Source: Bacteroidia bacterium (GTDB lineage: Bacteria; Bacteroidota; Bacteroidia; Cytophagales; Cyclobacteriaceae). From it: a stretch of 40,091 nt of DNA. The notes beneath the pieces were generated by a model. That model was not told the DNA's origin. It did no database searches and saw nothing but the letters and a program-made list of their open reading frames with translations. The stretch lies in assembly GCA_030425425.1 (NCBI GenBank), contig JAUIAO010000055.1:1-40091 (forward strand). The letters are read 5' to 3'. A program made the translations under genes and the position numbers. Positions 32,645 to 40,091 of the stretch are shown piece by piece; positions within the stretch are counted from its first letter, which is position 1, and the number at the start of each line of letters is the position of its first letter.

Positions 32645-34765
32645 TTAATAAATAAATTTTCTAACAGAAACTCCCTCCTTATTAATCAATCTGAGAATGT
32701 AAATCTCACCTTTGCTTAGATTGACCTGCCCTGTCCACTTCCCTGAATCAAAAGGTTGATCCTTTAAGGATATTAATGTCTTGCCAGTTATGTCCATAAC
32801 TTGAATATGGACATTTTCAAATGACTTTCCAGCTTTAATATTTAGCTGCCCACTGTTACCAAAAACTGTCAGTTGATCTTCAATAGATGCATTGAGAATT
32901 ACAGCTTTTTTAAGTATCAGGTCAATTGTTTCTGTACCTGCTGTCAAGTACAATATAGGAGCACTATCTGTCAAATTATACTCTACTCCCTTATAGTAAG
33001 CCAGAATCTGATACTCTGATGGAAAATTTTCGATATCTGCCACTGAGAGTTGATATTGTCCATCAGAAGCCAACTTGTATCCAAGCTTCAACTCTTTGGT
33101 CTTAGTTAAAGTCGGCAATCCCTGAATGGCATAATTCTGACCGTCCATAATTGAGTAAAAGGAGAATTGATCATTTCCATTTTTCTTTGGGGCATCGAAT
33201 TGTACATCCAGACCATCAGTAGCGTCATCTCTAAATCCAAACAGAATTTCGTTGTGATGATGTCCACTTAGGGATAGTTTTAGCTTCACCTGATCATTGC
33301 TAAGCCGATAATAATTCTGATCAGAATTAGCACCTGAGGTGGTAGTTTGCATAGCAGGTGTAAAATCAATATTTACATCAGAAGCGACATTAACAAAAAA
33401 TCCCTGATAACTACCTATAAAACCACTTTCAGCACCTGAATTCCCTTTGTTTCCTTGTCCTCCCCCACTCAAATCGACAGTGTTATTCACGCTTCCTATC
33501 GCATTTACCATATAATAATCCCCTGCTCTGTCTGATCCGATATTGGCACCAGCATCATCCCACAGGTAGATTCCGGATACGCTTGTATTGGCAGACAGGA
33601 ATTGATCTATGGCAATAGCTGCTGCATAAGGATTGGCAATCAGGTTGTAACCGTCATGACCACTAGTACCACTTCCCGTTACAGCCACCGACTGATCTCC
33701 AGAGACTAATGAGCCCGTCAATACCACTTCTGGAGAAGCTGAATTATAACCTGCAAAATATCCAACACCCGGGATCAATGAGCCCGTAGGCACTACCCAA
33801 TCAGAGCCATCCCATGAATAAAGATAATCAGCAGATAGTGCTGAAATATCAGCACCAGACACAGGGGCACCTACAATGCTGTATCCCATATTTCCGGTGG
33901 TGTTTCTTTTCACTGTAGCCATGCCTGTGGCACTTCCCATAATTCTCAGTGATGCCCCTGAAGTCACTTCTACATTTCCGGATTGAACTTGTAAGTTATT
34001 TACAGCCAGATCATTCGATATGGTAAGATCGCCTTTGATTACCGTATAATCGTCATTAGCCGTGGGGCCTGTAGAGTTACTCCAATTAGAGCCATCCCAC
34101 ACAATGATATCAGTATCATCTCTGGTCAAGGTAATGTCGTCAAAGAAATAGTCATTTGCTTCAGCTCCTGCCTGCACCGCCAAACGGATGGCCGTGGTAC
34201 TTGCATTGGTTATATTGACCGAAATGCTCATTTTCTGATAACTATCTACGGCACTCCAGTCCGGCCAACCCCGTGAATCTACCGCAGCATCACTGTAGCT
34301 GGGAATTTGAGTAACATTGGGGAAAAGAGGAGCCGGTAGTGAACTATTCGAAGCATGAGCGGGTATATTAGAAGCCTTCACATAAAAGGTAAAGGTGTAT
34401 TTGCCGATACCGAAAGATGATATGTCTATCTCTGTGGTCTGATATTGTATATACCATCCATTCCAGTTTGGTGGTGTTATATTGGCAGTAGAAAGCTTAA
34501 ATGCCTGACTACCATCCATTCCTTCTCCAGCAGCAAAACCACTATTCACATCATCAAACTGGCTTGCACTGCGAGCTTCGGTTCTGACAAAAACCTGCCC
34601 ACCATTGAACTGGTAGTTTGCATTGGGCGGAGTAAAACTTCCAAATTCTGAAATAGTAAATCCTGAAGCTGTCTCCATATCCCCATTTGAAACGGGTAAA
34701 CTCCACTGTGACCATGCCCAATTAGCCAGCAGAAATGCGAAAAAAGAAAAGATCAGTTTTTTCAT
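32645..34765 (-). CDS. Large secreted T9SS cargo protein with an N-terminal carbohydrate-binding-like domain
   Basis: The 706-residue protein has a signal peptide (ending NWAWSQ). An N-terminal beta-sandwich follows, resembling carbohydrate-binding modules (LPVSNGDMETASGFTISEFG to YFFDDITLTRD, about 22-215). The middle (about 220-600) has the layout typical of surface T9SS proteins: a WDGSNWSNSTGPTANDDYTV repeat-type segment, NNLQVQSGNVEVTSGASLRI, and GSLVSGDQSVAVTGSGTSGHDGYNLIANPY. The C-terminal 80 residues (LTVFGNSGQLNIKAG to VSVRKFIY) form the Por secretion tail. No catalytic motif is visible. It is likely a surface or released adhesin or polysaccharide-binding protein, upstream of a PID-CTERM miniprotein in the same transcript. 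Confidence 0.8.
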   Translation of the reverse strand: MKKLIFSFFAFLLANWAWSQWSLPVSNGDMETASGFTISEFGSFTPPNANYQFNGGQVFVRTEARSASQFDDVNSGFAAGEGMDGSQAFKLSTANITPPNWNGWYIQYQTTEIDISSFGIGKYTFTFYVKASNIPAHASNSSLPAPLFPNVTQIPSYSDAAVDSRGWPDWSAVDSYQKMSISVNITNASTTAIRLAVQAGAEANDYFFDDITLTRDDTDIIVWDGSNWSNSTGPTANDDYTVIKGDLTISNDLAVNNLQVQSGNVEVTSGASLRIMGSATGMATVKRNTTGNMGYSIVGAPVSGADISALSADYLYSWDGSDWVVPTGSLIPGVGYFAGYNSASPEVVLTGSLVSGDQSVAVTGSGTSGHDGYNLIANPYAAAIAIDQFLSANTSVSGIYLWDDAGANIGSDRAGDYYMVNAIGSVNNTVDLSGGGQGNKGNSGAESGFIGSYQGFFVNVASDVNIDFTPAMQTTTSGANSDQNYYRLSNDQVKLKLSLSGHHHNEILFGFRDDATDGLDVQFDAPKKNGNDQFSFYSIMDGQNYAIQGLPTLTKTKELKLGYKLASDGQYQLSVADIENFPSEYQILAYYKGVEYNLTDSAPILYLTAGTETIDLILKKAVILNASIEDQLTVFGNSGQLNIKAGKSFENVHIQVMDITGKTLISLKDQPFDSGKWTGQVNLSKGEIYILRLINKEGVSVRKFIY

Positions 34766-34889
34766 AAATGATATTGTTAAGAGGTTAATGACCTGAAGAC
34801 AGGTGAGTCAAAACACTTTGCTTTCAGATTGAGGTAAACTTAAGCCGACTCTTAGATCGCAAGGGGTCATATTTATTCCATAAAAGGGA

Positions 34890-34923
34890 CTCAAATTGTT
34901 AAATATGAAAAATACAATTTGAG
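34890..34923 (-). terminator. Possible terminator hairpin after the esterase operon
   Basis: CTCAAATTGT (34890-34899) and ACAATTTGAG (34914-34923) form a perfect 10-bp stem with a 14-nt loop. On the minus strand it is followed by TCCCTTTTATGG, a poor T-tract. It lies about 117 nt after the alpha/beta-hydrolase stop. It may instead be a regulatory dyad for the T9SS gene. Confidence 0.4.
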
Positions 34924-35039
34924 ACATCATGACTCTGAAAAATTAATGATCCACATTTTAGAGATGAATTAGTCCTCCTGAGAGAATTTGGTAAAACCAC
35001 TCAGATATTTACATATAGGTAGGAATAGATAAGTTGTAT

Positions 35040-35873
35040 TTACTCAATTTTCACTGAGGGTTCTTCGCTGAGATAGCCCAGTGATTGCAAAAATAAATCG
35101 GCTGAGGAAAGTGTCTTTTTATAATACTCAAAATGAGCATGGTTAAAAAAACCATGAGGCTGGTTTTCATACAATTTCAAATCACACCGACTCCCGAGCT
35201 TTTGCATGATTCGCTGATAATATTTAGCTGTTTCCACAGGAATAAGGTTATCGCTGGTACCCAAAAATATGATGGTAGGTGGTACGCCTGCTTTTAGGTT
35301 ATGTAGTGGTGAGAAATCTTTATATGCTTCACCTATTCTGCTATAACCATATCCACCAGGACCATTGTCGATGACCGGGTTAAATAGCACCAAAGCATCC
35401 GGCACACTGCTGATTGAAAGATCATCAGATACATCATTATAACTCTGGATCAAAGCAGTAGCTGCAGCTAGATGCCCTCCAGCAGAGCCTCCCACAGCAA
35501 TTATTTTGGTAGAATCAATGCAGAATTTACGCGCATTTTTCTTCATAAACCTGACAGCTGACTTTGCATCCATTAGTGATTCAAATGGTGTGGACTGATG
35601 ATTTCTTTCGATTCTGTAATCAGCAAGAACACATACCATCCCTCTTTTTGAAAAGTAATTTGCCTGATGAATAAAATGTGATCTGTTTCCCTCTATCCAC
35701 CCTCCTCCAAAAAAAAAGATCATGCCCGGGTAAGTATTACCTTCGTCAATATGCTCTGGGTAGCGTATTTCCAGAAACAATTGTATAGTATCTATCTCTT
35801 TATAAACTACCAGCTGCTGGGCACTGATCGTGAGGCAGAGTAATAGGAACAGAGTCGAAATTTTCTCCCGCAT
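35040..35873 (-). CDS. Exported alpha/beta-hydrolase esterase
   Basis: The 277-residue secreted hydrolase has a signal peptide (ending CLTISAQ), an oxyanion-hole segment of the HSL/BD-FAE type (FFFGGGWIEGNRSHF), the nucleophile elbow VGGSAGGHLAAA (Ser at about 141), an acid in LGTSDNLIPVE and a His in QPHGFFNH. The family contains acetyl-xylan and feruloyl esterases as well as general carboxylesterases. It lies 17 nt after a CE6-like esterase gene and in series with a sialate-O-acetylesterase-like gene, so it is probably part of a set that removes acyl groups from polysaccharide. Confidence 0.88.
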   Translation of the reverse strand: MREKISTLFLLLCLTISAQQLVVYKEIDTIQLFLEIRYPEHIDEGNTYPGMIFFFGGGWIEGNRSHFIHQANYFSKRGMVCVLADYRIERNHQSTPFESLMDAKSAVRFMKKNARKFCIDSTKIIAVGGSAGGHLAAATALIQSYNDVSDDLSISSVPDALVLFNPVIDNGPGGYGYSRIGEAYKDFSPLHNLKAGVPPTIIFLGTSDNLIPVETAKYYQRIMQKLGSRCDLKLYENQPHGFFNHAHFEYYKKTLSSADLFLQSLGYLSEEPSVKIE

Positions 35874-35890
35874 AGATATGCAATTTTGAG

Positions 35891-36838
35891 TTAGTGCTCG
35901 CTTACACGTTTAGGTGCATAAAGTGTATCAAGTGAATAGATTGCCTCAGCAAAATTTTTACCAAGATCAATATAACCGAAAGTGTCATAATGATAGGGAT
36001 CGGAGTATTGATAATCTTTGGTTGACCTGACAATTGCGGCATTTTTATCATTTCTAACAAACTCTTCCTGCGCATATTGAACTAACTCTCCGTACGGCCA
36101 TGTTTTACCATTGTTATCCAGACCTGAGTCAGATATTTTTCCTATCACCACAGGGAGATCATCATCGCGAAAAGTAGCCCTGATTAAATCCATTAAGCGC
36201 TTTAAGTTGTAAGAATACCTTTTTGGAATATCTTCAGAAATGATGGCATCACTCTCTCCCTGCATCCAGACAATGCCCGCAGGCACGAGTTGATCAGGTA
36301 TCCCATTGTCATTGATGTCCAAGTTTGACAAGGCTGAATTGACAGTCTTGAGAAAATAGTCAAACTGGTTGTCGCCTGATTGAAAATCAATCTCCCAACA
36401 ACCAAATGTACGGGCGGCCAGACTGTCGATAGAAGAACCTCCTTTGGCATATTTGATAATGGCAATTTTTTCATCAGGATAAAGTCGTTTTATGGTCTTG
36501 GCAAATGATAATTCAGGACCAAACTTATGAGAAAGCATATTTTTCACTCCATCTGAATTGAATCCAGAACCATGCCCAGGCTCTAAATGTTCCCACTTTC
36601 CCATTCCACCTTTATCATCATTATCTCCTGTAGGATTCCCATCAAATATCCAAATATCCACATCAACACTGAGAAGCGAATCGGGCAACTCTCTAACAAG
36701 TCCGTGACCTGCCATATTGGACTGGCCACCCAGAAAGTATAATCTGAATACTTCACTTTCCGCAGATGTTTGATCAGTAGCGATCATTCCAGTTATTAAA
36801 AACCCGATGAAAAACAATATTGATATGACTATTTTCAT
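35891..36838 (-). CDS. Secreted SGNH/CE6-type acetylesterase
   Basis: The 315-residue exported protein has an N-terminal hydrophobic signal and the SGNH-type blocks of the sialate-O-acetylesterase/CE6 superfamily: YFLGGQSNMAGHG (catalytic Ser), VWMQGESDAIIS (block with Gln-Gly-Glu) and SDPYHYDTFGYIDLG containing the catalytic Asp-x-x-His. CE6 enzymes deacetylate xylan. It is the middle gene of three esterases on the minus strand, 52 nt after the 602-residue protein and 17 nt before the alpha/beta-hydrolase. Context with GH115, GH2 and uronate genes elsewhere in the window supports xylan as a candidate substrate. Confidence 0.88.
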   Translation of the reverse strand: MKIVISILFFIGFLITGMIATDQTSAESEVFRLYFLGGQSNMAGHGLVRELPDSLLSVDVDIWIFDGNPTGDNDDKGGMGKWEHLEPGHGSGFNSDGVKNMLSHKFGPELSFAKTIKRLYPDEKIAIIKYAKGGSSIDSLAARTFGCWEIDFQSGDNQFDYFLKTVNSALSNLDINDNGIPDQLVPAGIVWMQGESDAIISEDIPKRYSYNLKRLMDLIRATFRDDDLPVVIGKISDSGLDNNGKTWPYGELVQYAQEEFVRNDKNAAIVRSTKDYQYSDPYHYDTFGYIDLGKNFAEAIYSLDTLYAPKRVSEH

Positions 36839-36898
36839 TGCTCTAGTGATTTAAATATAGAATTTGATTCTTTGATGCCATGGAGGGGTTTGAACTAG

Positions 36899-38707
36899 TT
36901 AATTCACTTTTAATTTTTTAATTATAGAATGTCCTTCCTTGTCAAAAAATTGTAAAACATAAAGTCCCGCAGGAATTTGAAGGGTTATGTGGTCGGTATC
37001 TTCATCTACCATTATTTGTTCACCATTCAGAGTAAATAGAGCGACTTCCCTGACCTGATGATTGAAATAAACTTCCTGATAGCATGGGTTTGGATATGCT
37101 TCCAGATTGTTTTCAAATAATCCAAGCACTAGCACATTGTTGCATGGGTTTTCTAAATCTGGTAATGAATTGACCATGTTAATCTGTCGATCTTCGAGTG
37201 TATCAATAATAAGTGTCTTCTGCTCAATACCACAATCTGTTGCTTCTGAAAATCTAAAGCTATATGGATTGTAGGAATAGGTATAGTTCAGCTTATTATC
37301 GAAAGTGGAAGAAAAGGGATGCATCGGAAGTCCATTTAACCTAATATGATTTTCGGTATAACCTACCTGGTTGTATTCAAAACGAGTAACCTTTTCAGAA
37401 AATGTATTCAGGTAAATAACTGAATCTGACAAGAATACTGGAGAATTATCTACAGAGGTACCATCTGAATTATAAGTCTTAAACATTCCATCCATAATTG
37501 GTTGATTCTGATCTTTTAGATTTAAATGGTTTTGGATATTTAAGAGTAATGAATCATTTTCGGTAGTCCAGCTATCGATATAAGGATATAAATATCTGCC
37601 ATTTTCCTGACCATAGTGAGTTGCAAGGATCAAATTGGCTAGTCTTTCGCCAAGAGCCTTTTTCTGATAGGGGTGAATATCTTCCTTGTCCCCAATATCC
37701 ATTGCACTTACCACAAAGAAATTGTCTAATGACTCTGCCGCTAATAATTGTTCATTGCGTGTTTTGCTAAAATTATTCCATTTATAGCCTGCCAGCAGAG
37801 TCGTATAAACAGAAAAATCATTTCCCCACCTATTTTGCCAAGCATTGAAACATGCGAGTGTCTTCTCAGCATAGTTGGCAGGATTTCCACTGTTGGCTTC
37901 CCCCTGATAAAACAAGACGCCTGAAATTGCATATGGTATTAGAGGGGAAATCATCGCATTAAAATGAGAAGTTGTTGGAATTTCGTTAGCTATTGAAGAG
38001 CTCTCAGCTTCCTTGGGAGACCATAATTCTATTTCCGTTCCTCCAACTGCAGATACAACAATTCCGATTGGATAATTCAGTTTCTTGTGTAGGTTTCTTC
38101 CCGTGTAATAAGGAACAGCTGCCTGATATTGAATCATATCTTCATATGATAGCATTTTATTCCATTTTCCGTTTATCCATGAAGGTGAATCTATCATTCG
38201 CTCTTCTCTGTTTGACAACTTATAATCGATTCTAAATATTCTTAAATTTTCAAACGAATCAGCTTGAAGAGAATCCAGATTATCTACTTTCTGAGTAGTT
38301 GGATCGATTGACTGATTGATCGTCCAGCCCATATTTGACTGGCCTGAAGCTACCCATACATCCCCGAGAACGAGACCTTTGAAAGTCCTGGAGTTTGACT
38401 CAGACTTGATCTTCAACTCATAATCCTGATTAAATTCGAGTGCATTTTCCAATTCCACCATCCAATACCCATCAGCAGCTACCAAACTAGAATTGCTCAC
38501 TCCAGCTATGGAACATGTTACTTCGTTACCCGGTTTGTCATATCCCCATATTTTTATCGGTTGAGATTGTTGTATTACGGCATTGTCGGTAAACAGGCTA
38601 TTCACCCAAATTTGCCCTAAAGTGATGTGAGCAAATGCTAATTGAAATGCGATAACCATATTCACCACAATGGCTTTTTTCCACCAAACACAACTTACAT
38701 TTTTCAT
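36899..38707 (-). CDS. Secreted sialate-O-acetylesterase-family protein with T9SS sorting tail
   Basis: The 602-residue protein has a long N-terminal signal region (ending FAHITLGQ), an N-terminal beta-rich domain, and SGNH blocks: WVASGQSNMGWTI (Ser), a VSAVGGTEIELWSP segment, VLFYQGEANSGNP and a final DIHPYQKKALGERLA with catalytic Asp and His. The acetylesterase part ends at about 530. The last 75 or so residues (LEAYPNPCYQEVYFNHQ to GHSIIKKLKVN) form a Por-type T9SS tail, so it is exported across the outer membrane and anchored or released, unlike its two neighbours. It is the first gene of the three-esterase operon. Confidence 0.9.
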   Translation of the reverse strand: MKNVSCVWWKKAIVVNMVIAFQLAFAHITLGQIWVNSLFTDNAVIQQSQPIKIWGYDKPGNEVTCSIAGVSNSSLVAADGYWMVELENALEFNQDYELKIKSESNSRTFKGLVLGDVWVASGQSNMGWTINQSIDPTTQKVDNLDSLQADSFENLRIFRIDYKLSNREERMIDSPSWINGKWNKMLSYEDMIQYQAAVPYYTGRNLHKKLNYPIGIVVSAVGGTEIELWSPKEAESSSIANEIPTTSHFNAMISPLIPYAISGVLFYQGEANSGNPANYAEKTLACFNAWQNRWGNDFSVYTTLLAGYKWNNFSKTRNEQLLAAESLDNFFVVSAMDIGDKEDIHPYQKKALGERLANLILATHYGQENGRYLYPYIDSWTTENDSLLLNIQNHLNLKDQNQPIMDGMFKTYNSDGTSVDNSPVFLSDSVIYLNTFSEKVTRFEYNQVGYTENHIRLNGLPMHPFSSTFDNKLNYTYSYNPYSFRFSEATDCGIEQKTLIIDTLEDRQINMVNSLPDLENPCNNVLVLGLFENNLEAYPNPCYQEVYFNHQVREVALFTLNGEQIMVDEDTDHITLQIPAGLYVLQFFDKEGHSIIKKLKVN

Positions 38708-39023
38708 CCTGAGGATATTTCAGATTCCTTATTAATTGTATTCCGCTCAAAGTAAATTCAAGATGTAGAGTAAGAGGTATCAGTTTTGTTCCTTACTGGT
38801 CTAGGGAATTGTTTAGATTATAATTTAATCGATGTTATAACCAGATAATGATGCACAGTTTCAATAATAAGATTATCAGGAAAGCAATGACTAGGTTTAC
38901 ATTTCCTGTGACAAGAAAAAAGACGGGAAGAATATTTTCAAATTAAAAAAAGTAAGGTTGGTTTGAAGTCTCCTTATAACCAACCTTACTTATGAAATAA
39001 ACTACAATTAATCAGTGATTAAA
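38708..39023. other. Intergenic region with the terminator of the right-edge gene
   Basis: About 316 bases. It contains the strong terminator at 38945-38991 and a weaker dyad with GATAAT/ATTATC arms near 38843-38878. The part next to 38707 should hold the promoter of the esterase operon. No gene was seen. Confidence 0.6.
38945..38991 (-). terminator. Strong intrinsic terminator of the right-edge T9SS gene
   Basis: On the minus strand a perfect 14-bp stem (AAGTAAGGTTGGTT with AACCAACCTTACTT, at 38978-38991 and 38950-38963) is followed by TTTTTT. It lies about 32 nt after the stop codon. Confidence 0.9.
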
Positions 39024-40091
39024 TCACTTTTGAATCATGACCTTGAAATTTTCAACTTGATCATCCGCAATCACCTGCAGGAATACCATTCCACTGATAT
39101 TCAACGCTCCAACATCAATACTCGATTGATTTTTGTCGGTAGTGAAATGTTTTAGAACTCTTCCTGTTGCATCGATCAACTTAATCATTTTCTGACCATC
39201 CGTATCTGGAAGATCGATATTCAAAATATTCGAAACAGGGTTAGGATAAACTGCTATTTCAGTGTTGACATCTACCAACAAATCTTCATCCGCTATTCTT
39301 GCAGAACCATCAACTGTCAAGCTGATACTTCTTATTTCATGAATTTCATTGGCGTCATTCGATATGTTGATAAACAACTCGAAACTATCACCTGTAATTC
39401 CCGAAACAGTCATGGTCCCCATATTACCGAAATCATCATACGCCTCGAAAAATACCTGAGTAGCTCCTCCATCTATGCTATAAGTAATGCTCATGAAATC
39501 ATCTGCTTCCATTCCACCTACTTCCAGTGGTTGCATAGACAAGGTAGCACTGCTGGCACAAGACATATCAATCGCTCCTGAGCTGTATGTGTAGTCAGCA
39601 TTCTTGATCTTAACGTTAGGAATGCTCCACGGAAGATCATCGCTACCAGTGCAGCCACTGCCACTCGGTGAATTCACATCAAACCCACAATTAGCAGTAA
39701 ATGAACCTCCATCTGTGGTGTTCACTGTTACGGTAAAGGTCACCGTACCAGCTCCGGACGCAGTAATCTCGCCGGTAGTCGGATTGATCGTGGCTATGCC
39801 ACTCGTTCCACCACTCCATACTACACTCGAAACATTGTCCGCTCCTACAGGCTCGATAGACTCTGTTAATGTAAGCACGTCTCCCACGGTCATCGACGAA
39901 GGACAGTTGGTGATACTCACACCTGTTACTGGCTGTGGAACCGTATTCACATCAAACCCGCAATTAGCAATAAATGAACCTCCATCAATGGTATTCACTG
40001 TTACAGTAAAGGTCACCGGACCTGCTCCAGTCGCAGTAATCTCTCCGGTAGTCGGATTGATCGTGGCTATGCCACTCGTTCCACCACTCCA
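39024..40091 (-). CDS. C-terminal part of a secreted T9SS protein with Ig-like (Big_2-type) tandem repeats
   Basis: This is the last 355 residues of a gene that runs off the right edge, so its start and total size are not visible. It begins inside one Ig-like repeat (SGIATINPTTGEI, TVTFTVTVNT, GGSFTANCGFDVN), continues with a second near-identical repeat of 91 residues, then a unique domain starting CTGSDDLPWSIPNVKIKNAD, and ends with a Por-type sorting tail (VYPNPVSNILNIDLPD to VENFKVMIQK). The repeats resemble bacterial Ig-like Big_2 domains, with a pair of Cys each (TNCPSS and ANCGF). Such proteins are often long adhesins or multi-domain carbohydrate-active enzymes. The DNA copies are 273 nt apart. 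Confidence 0.85.
   Translation of the reverse strand, partial: WSGGTSGIATINPTTGEITATGAGPVTFTVTVNTIDGGSFIANCGFDVNTVPQPVTGVSITNCPSSMTVGDVLTLTESIEPVGADNVSSVVWSGGTSGIATINPTTGEITASGAGTVTFTVTVNTTDGGSFTANCGFDVNSPSGSGCTGSDDLPWSIPNVKIKNADYTYSSGAIDMSCASSATLSMQPLEVGGMEADDFMSITYSIDGGATQVFFEAYDDFGNMGTMTVSGITGDSFELFINISNDANEIHEIRSISLTVDGSARIADEDLLVDVNTEIAVYPNPVSNILNIDLPDTDGQKMIKLIDATGRVLKHFTTDKNQSSIDVGALNISGMVFLQVIADDQVENFKVMIQK
39673..40091. repeat. 273-nt tandem coding repeat
   Basis: TTCACATCAAACCCACAATTAGC at 39673 recurs almost unchanged at 39946, and the following sequence continues nearly identical to the edge of the window. The period is 273 nt (91 codons) with few differences, several of them synonymous, indicating recent duplication or ongoing homogenisation. 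Confidence 0.85.

Noticed and set aside
1-40091. CRISPR array, rRNA or tRNA genes
   Set aside because: No regularly spaced direct repeats and no recognisable tRNA or rRNA sequence were found on reading either strand.

Overview
The window looks like a chromosomal segment of a marine-type Bacteroidota, probably Cytophagales-like. The evidence is Por-type (T9SS) C-terminal sorting tails on three proteins, a PID-CTERM miniprotein, Bacteroidota-style copper genes (HYC_CC_PP protein, DUF3347 proteins, long CusA) and an AT-rich background. No rRNA, tRNA, CRISPR array or transposase was recognised.

Layout. 1-742: a truncated lipoprotein that looks like the start of a lactonase, and a small one-helix membrane protein. 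743-7056 (minus): a lipoprotein with a charged tail, the proton-translocating transhydrogenase operon pntAA-pntAB-pntB, and metG. Three of these units end in clear intrinsic terminators. 7372-9234 (plus): an exported M61 metallopeptidase with a PDZ domain. 9330-10745: an odd block with two orphan genes, a 310-nt non-coding stretch containing a nested hairpin, and repeated TTGTGC-containing boundary sequences; it resembles a small gene-cassette array.

10843-19290: a sugar and uronate utilisation cluster. It holds a sugar-porter MFS, a divergent secreted GH2 enzyme, and an operon of SDR oxidoreductase, mannonate dehydratase (uxuA) and a GH115 alpha-glucuronidase lipoprotein. Together these fit release of glucuronic acid from glucuronoxylan-like polysaccharide, reduction of fructuronate to mannonate and dehydration to KDG. 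No SusC/SusD pair is present.

19528-29841: a copper/heavy-metal efflux block, all on the minus strand. In transcript order: a HYC_CC_PP protein, a CusA-type RND pump, a four-helix-bundle (S23-like) insertion, a TolC-type outer membrane protein, a GC-rich palindromic element, a CusB-type adaptor with an N-terminal metal-binding domain and a C-terminal DUF3347 fusion, a PepSY membrane protein, a stand-alone DUF3347 lipoprotein and a His-rich permease. Two related 20-bp palindromes (ACCT-N12-AGGT) sit at the HYC_CC_PP start and upstream of cusA, and probably mark a shared metal-responsive operator.

30150-31851 (plus): a three-gene island of an excisionase-like HTH protein, a winged-helix-like protein and a DnaC/IstB-like AAA+ ATPase. 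About 290 nt between the last two genes holds four consecutive hairpins. This is the best candidate for an undescribed system, possibly a minimal replication or mobility module.

32454-40091 (minus): secreted proteins. These are a PID-CTERM miniprotein behind a large T9SS protein, three secreted carbohydrate-esterase-type enzymes in tandem, and the C-terminal part of a T9SS protein with near-identical 91-residue Ig-like repeats that runs off the right edge.
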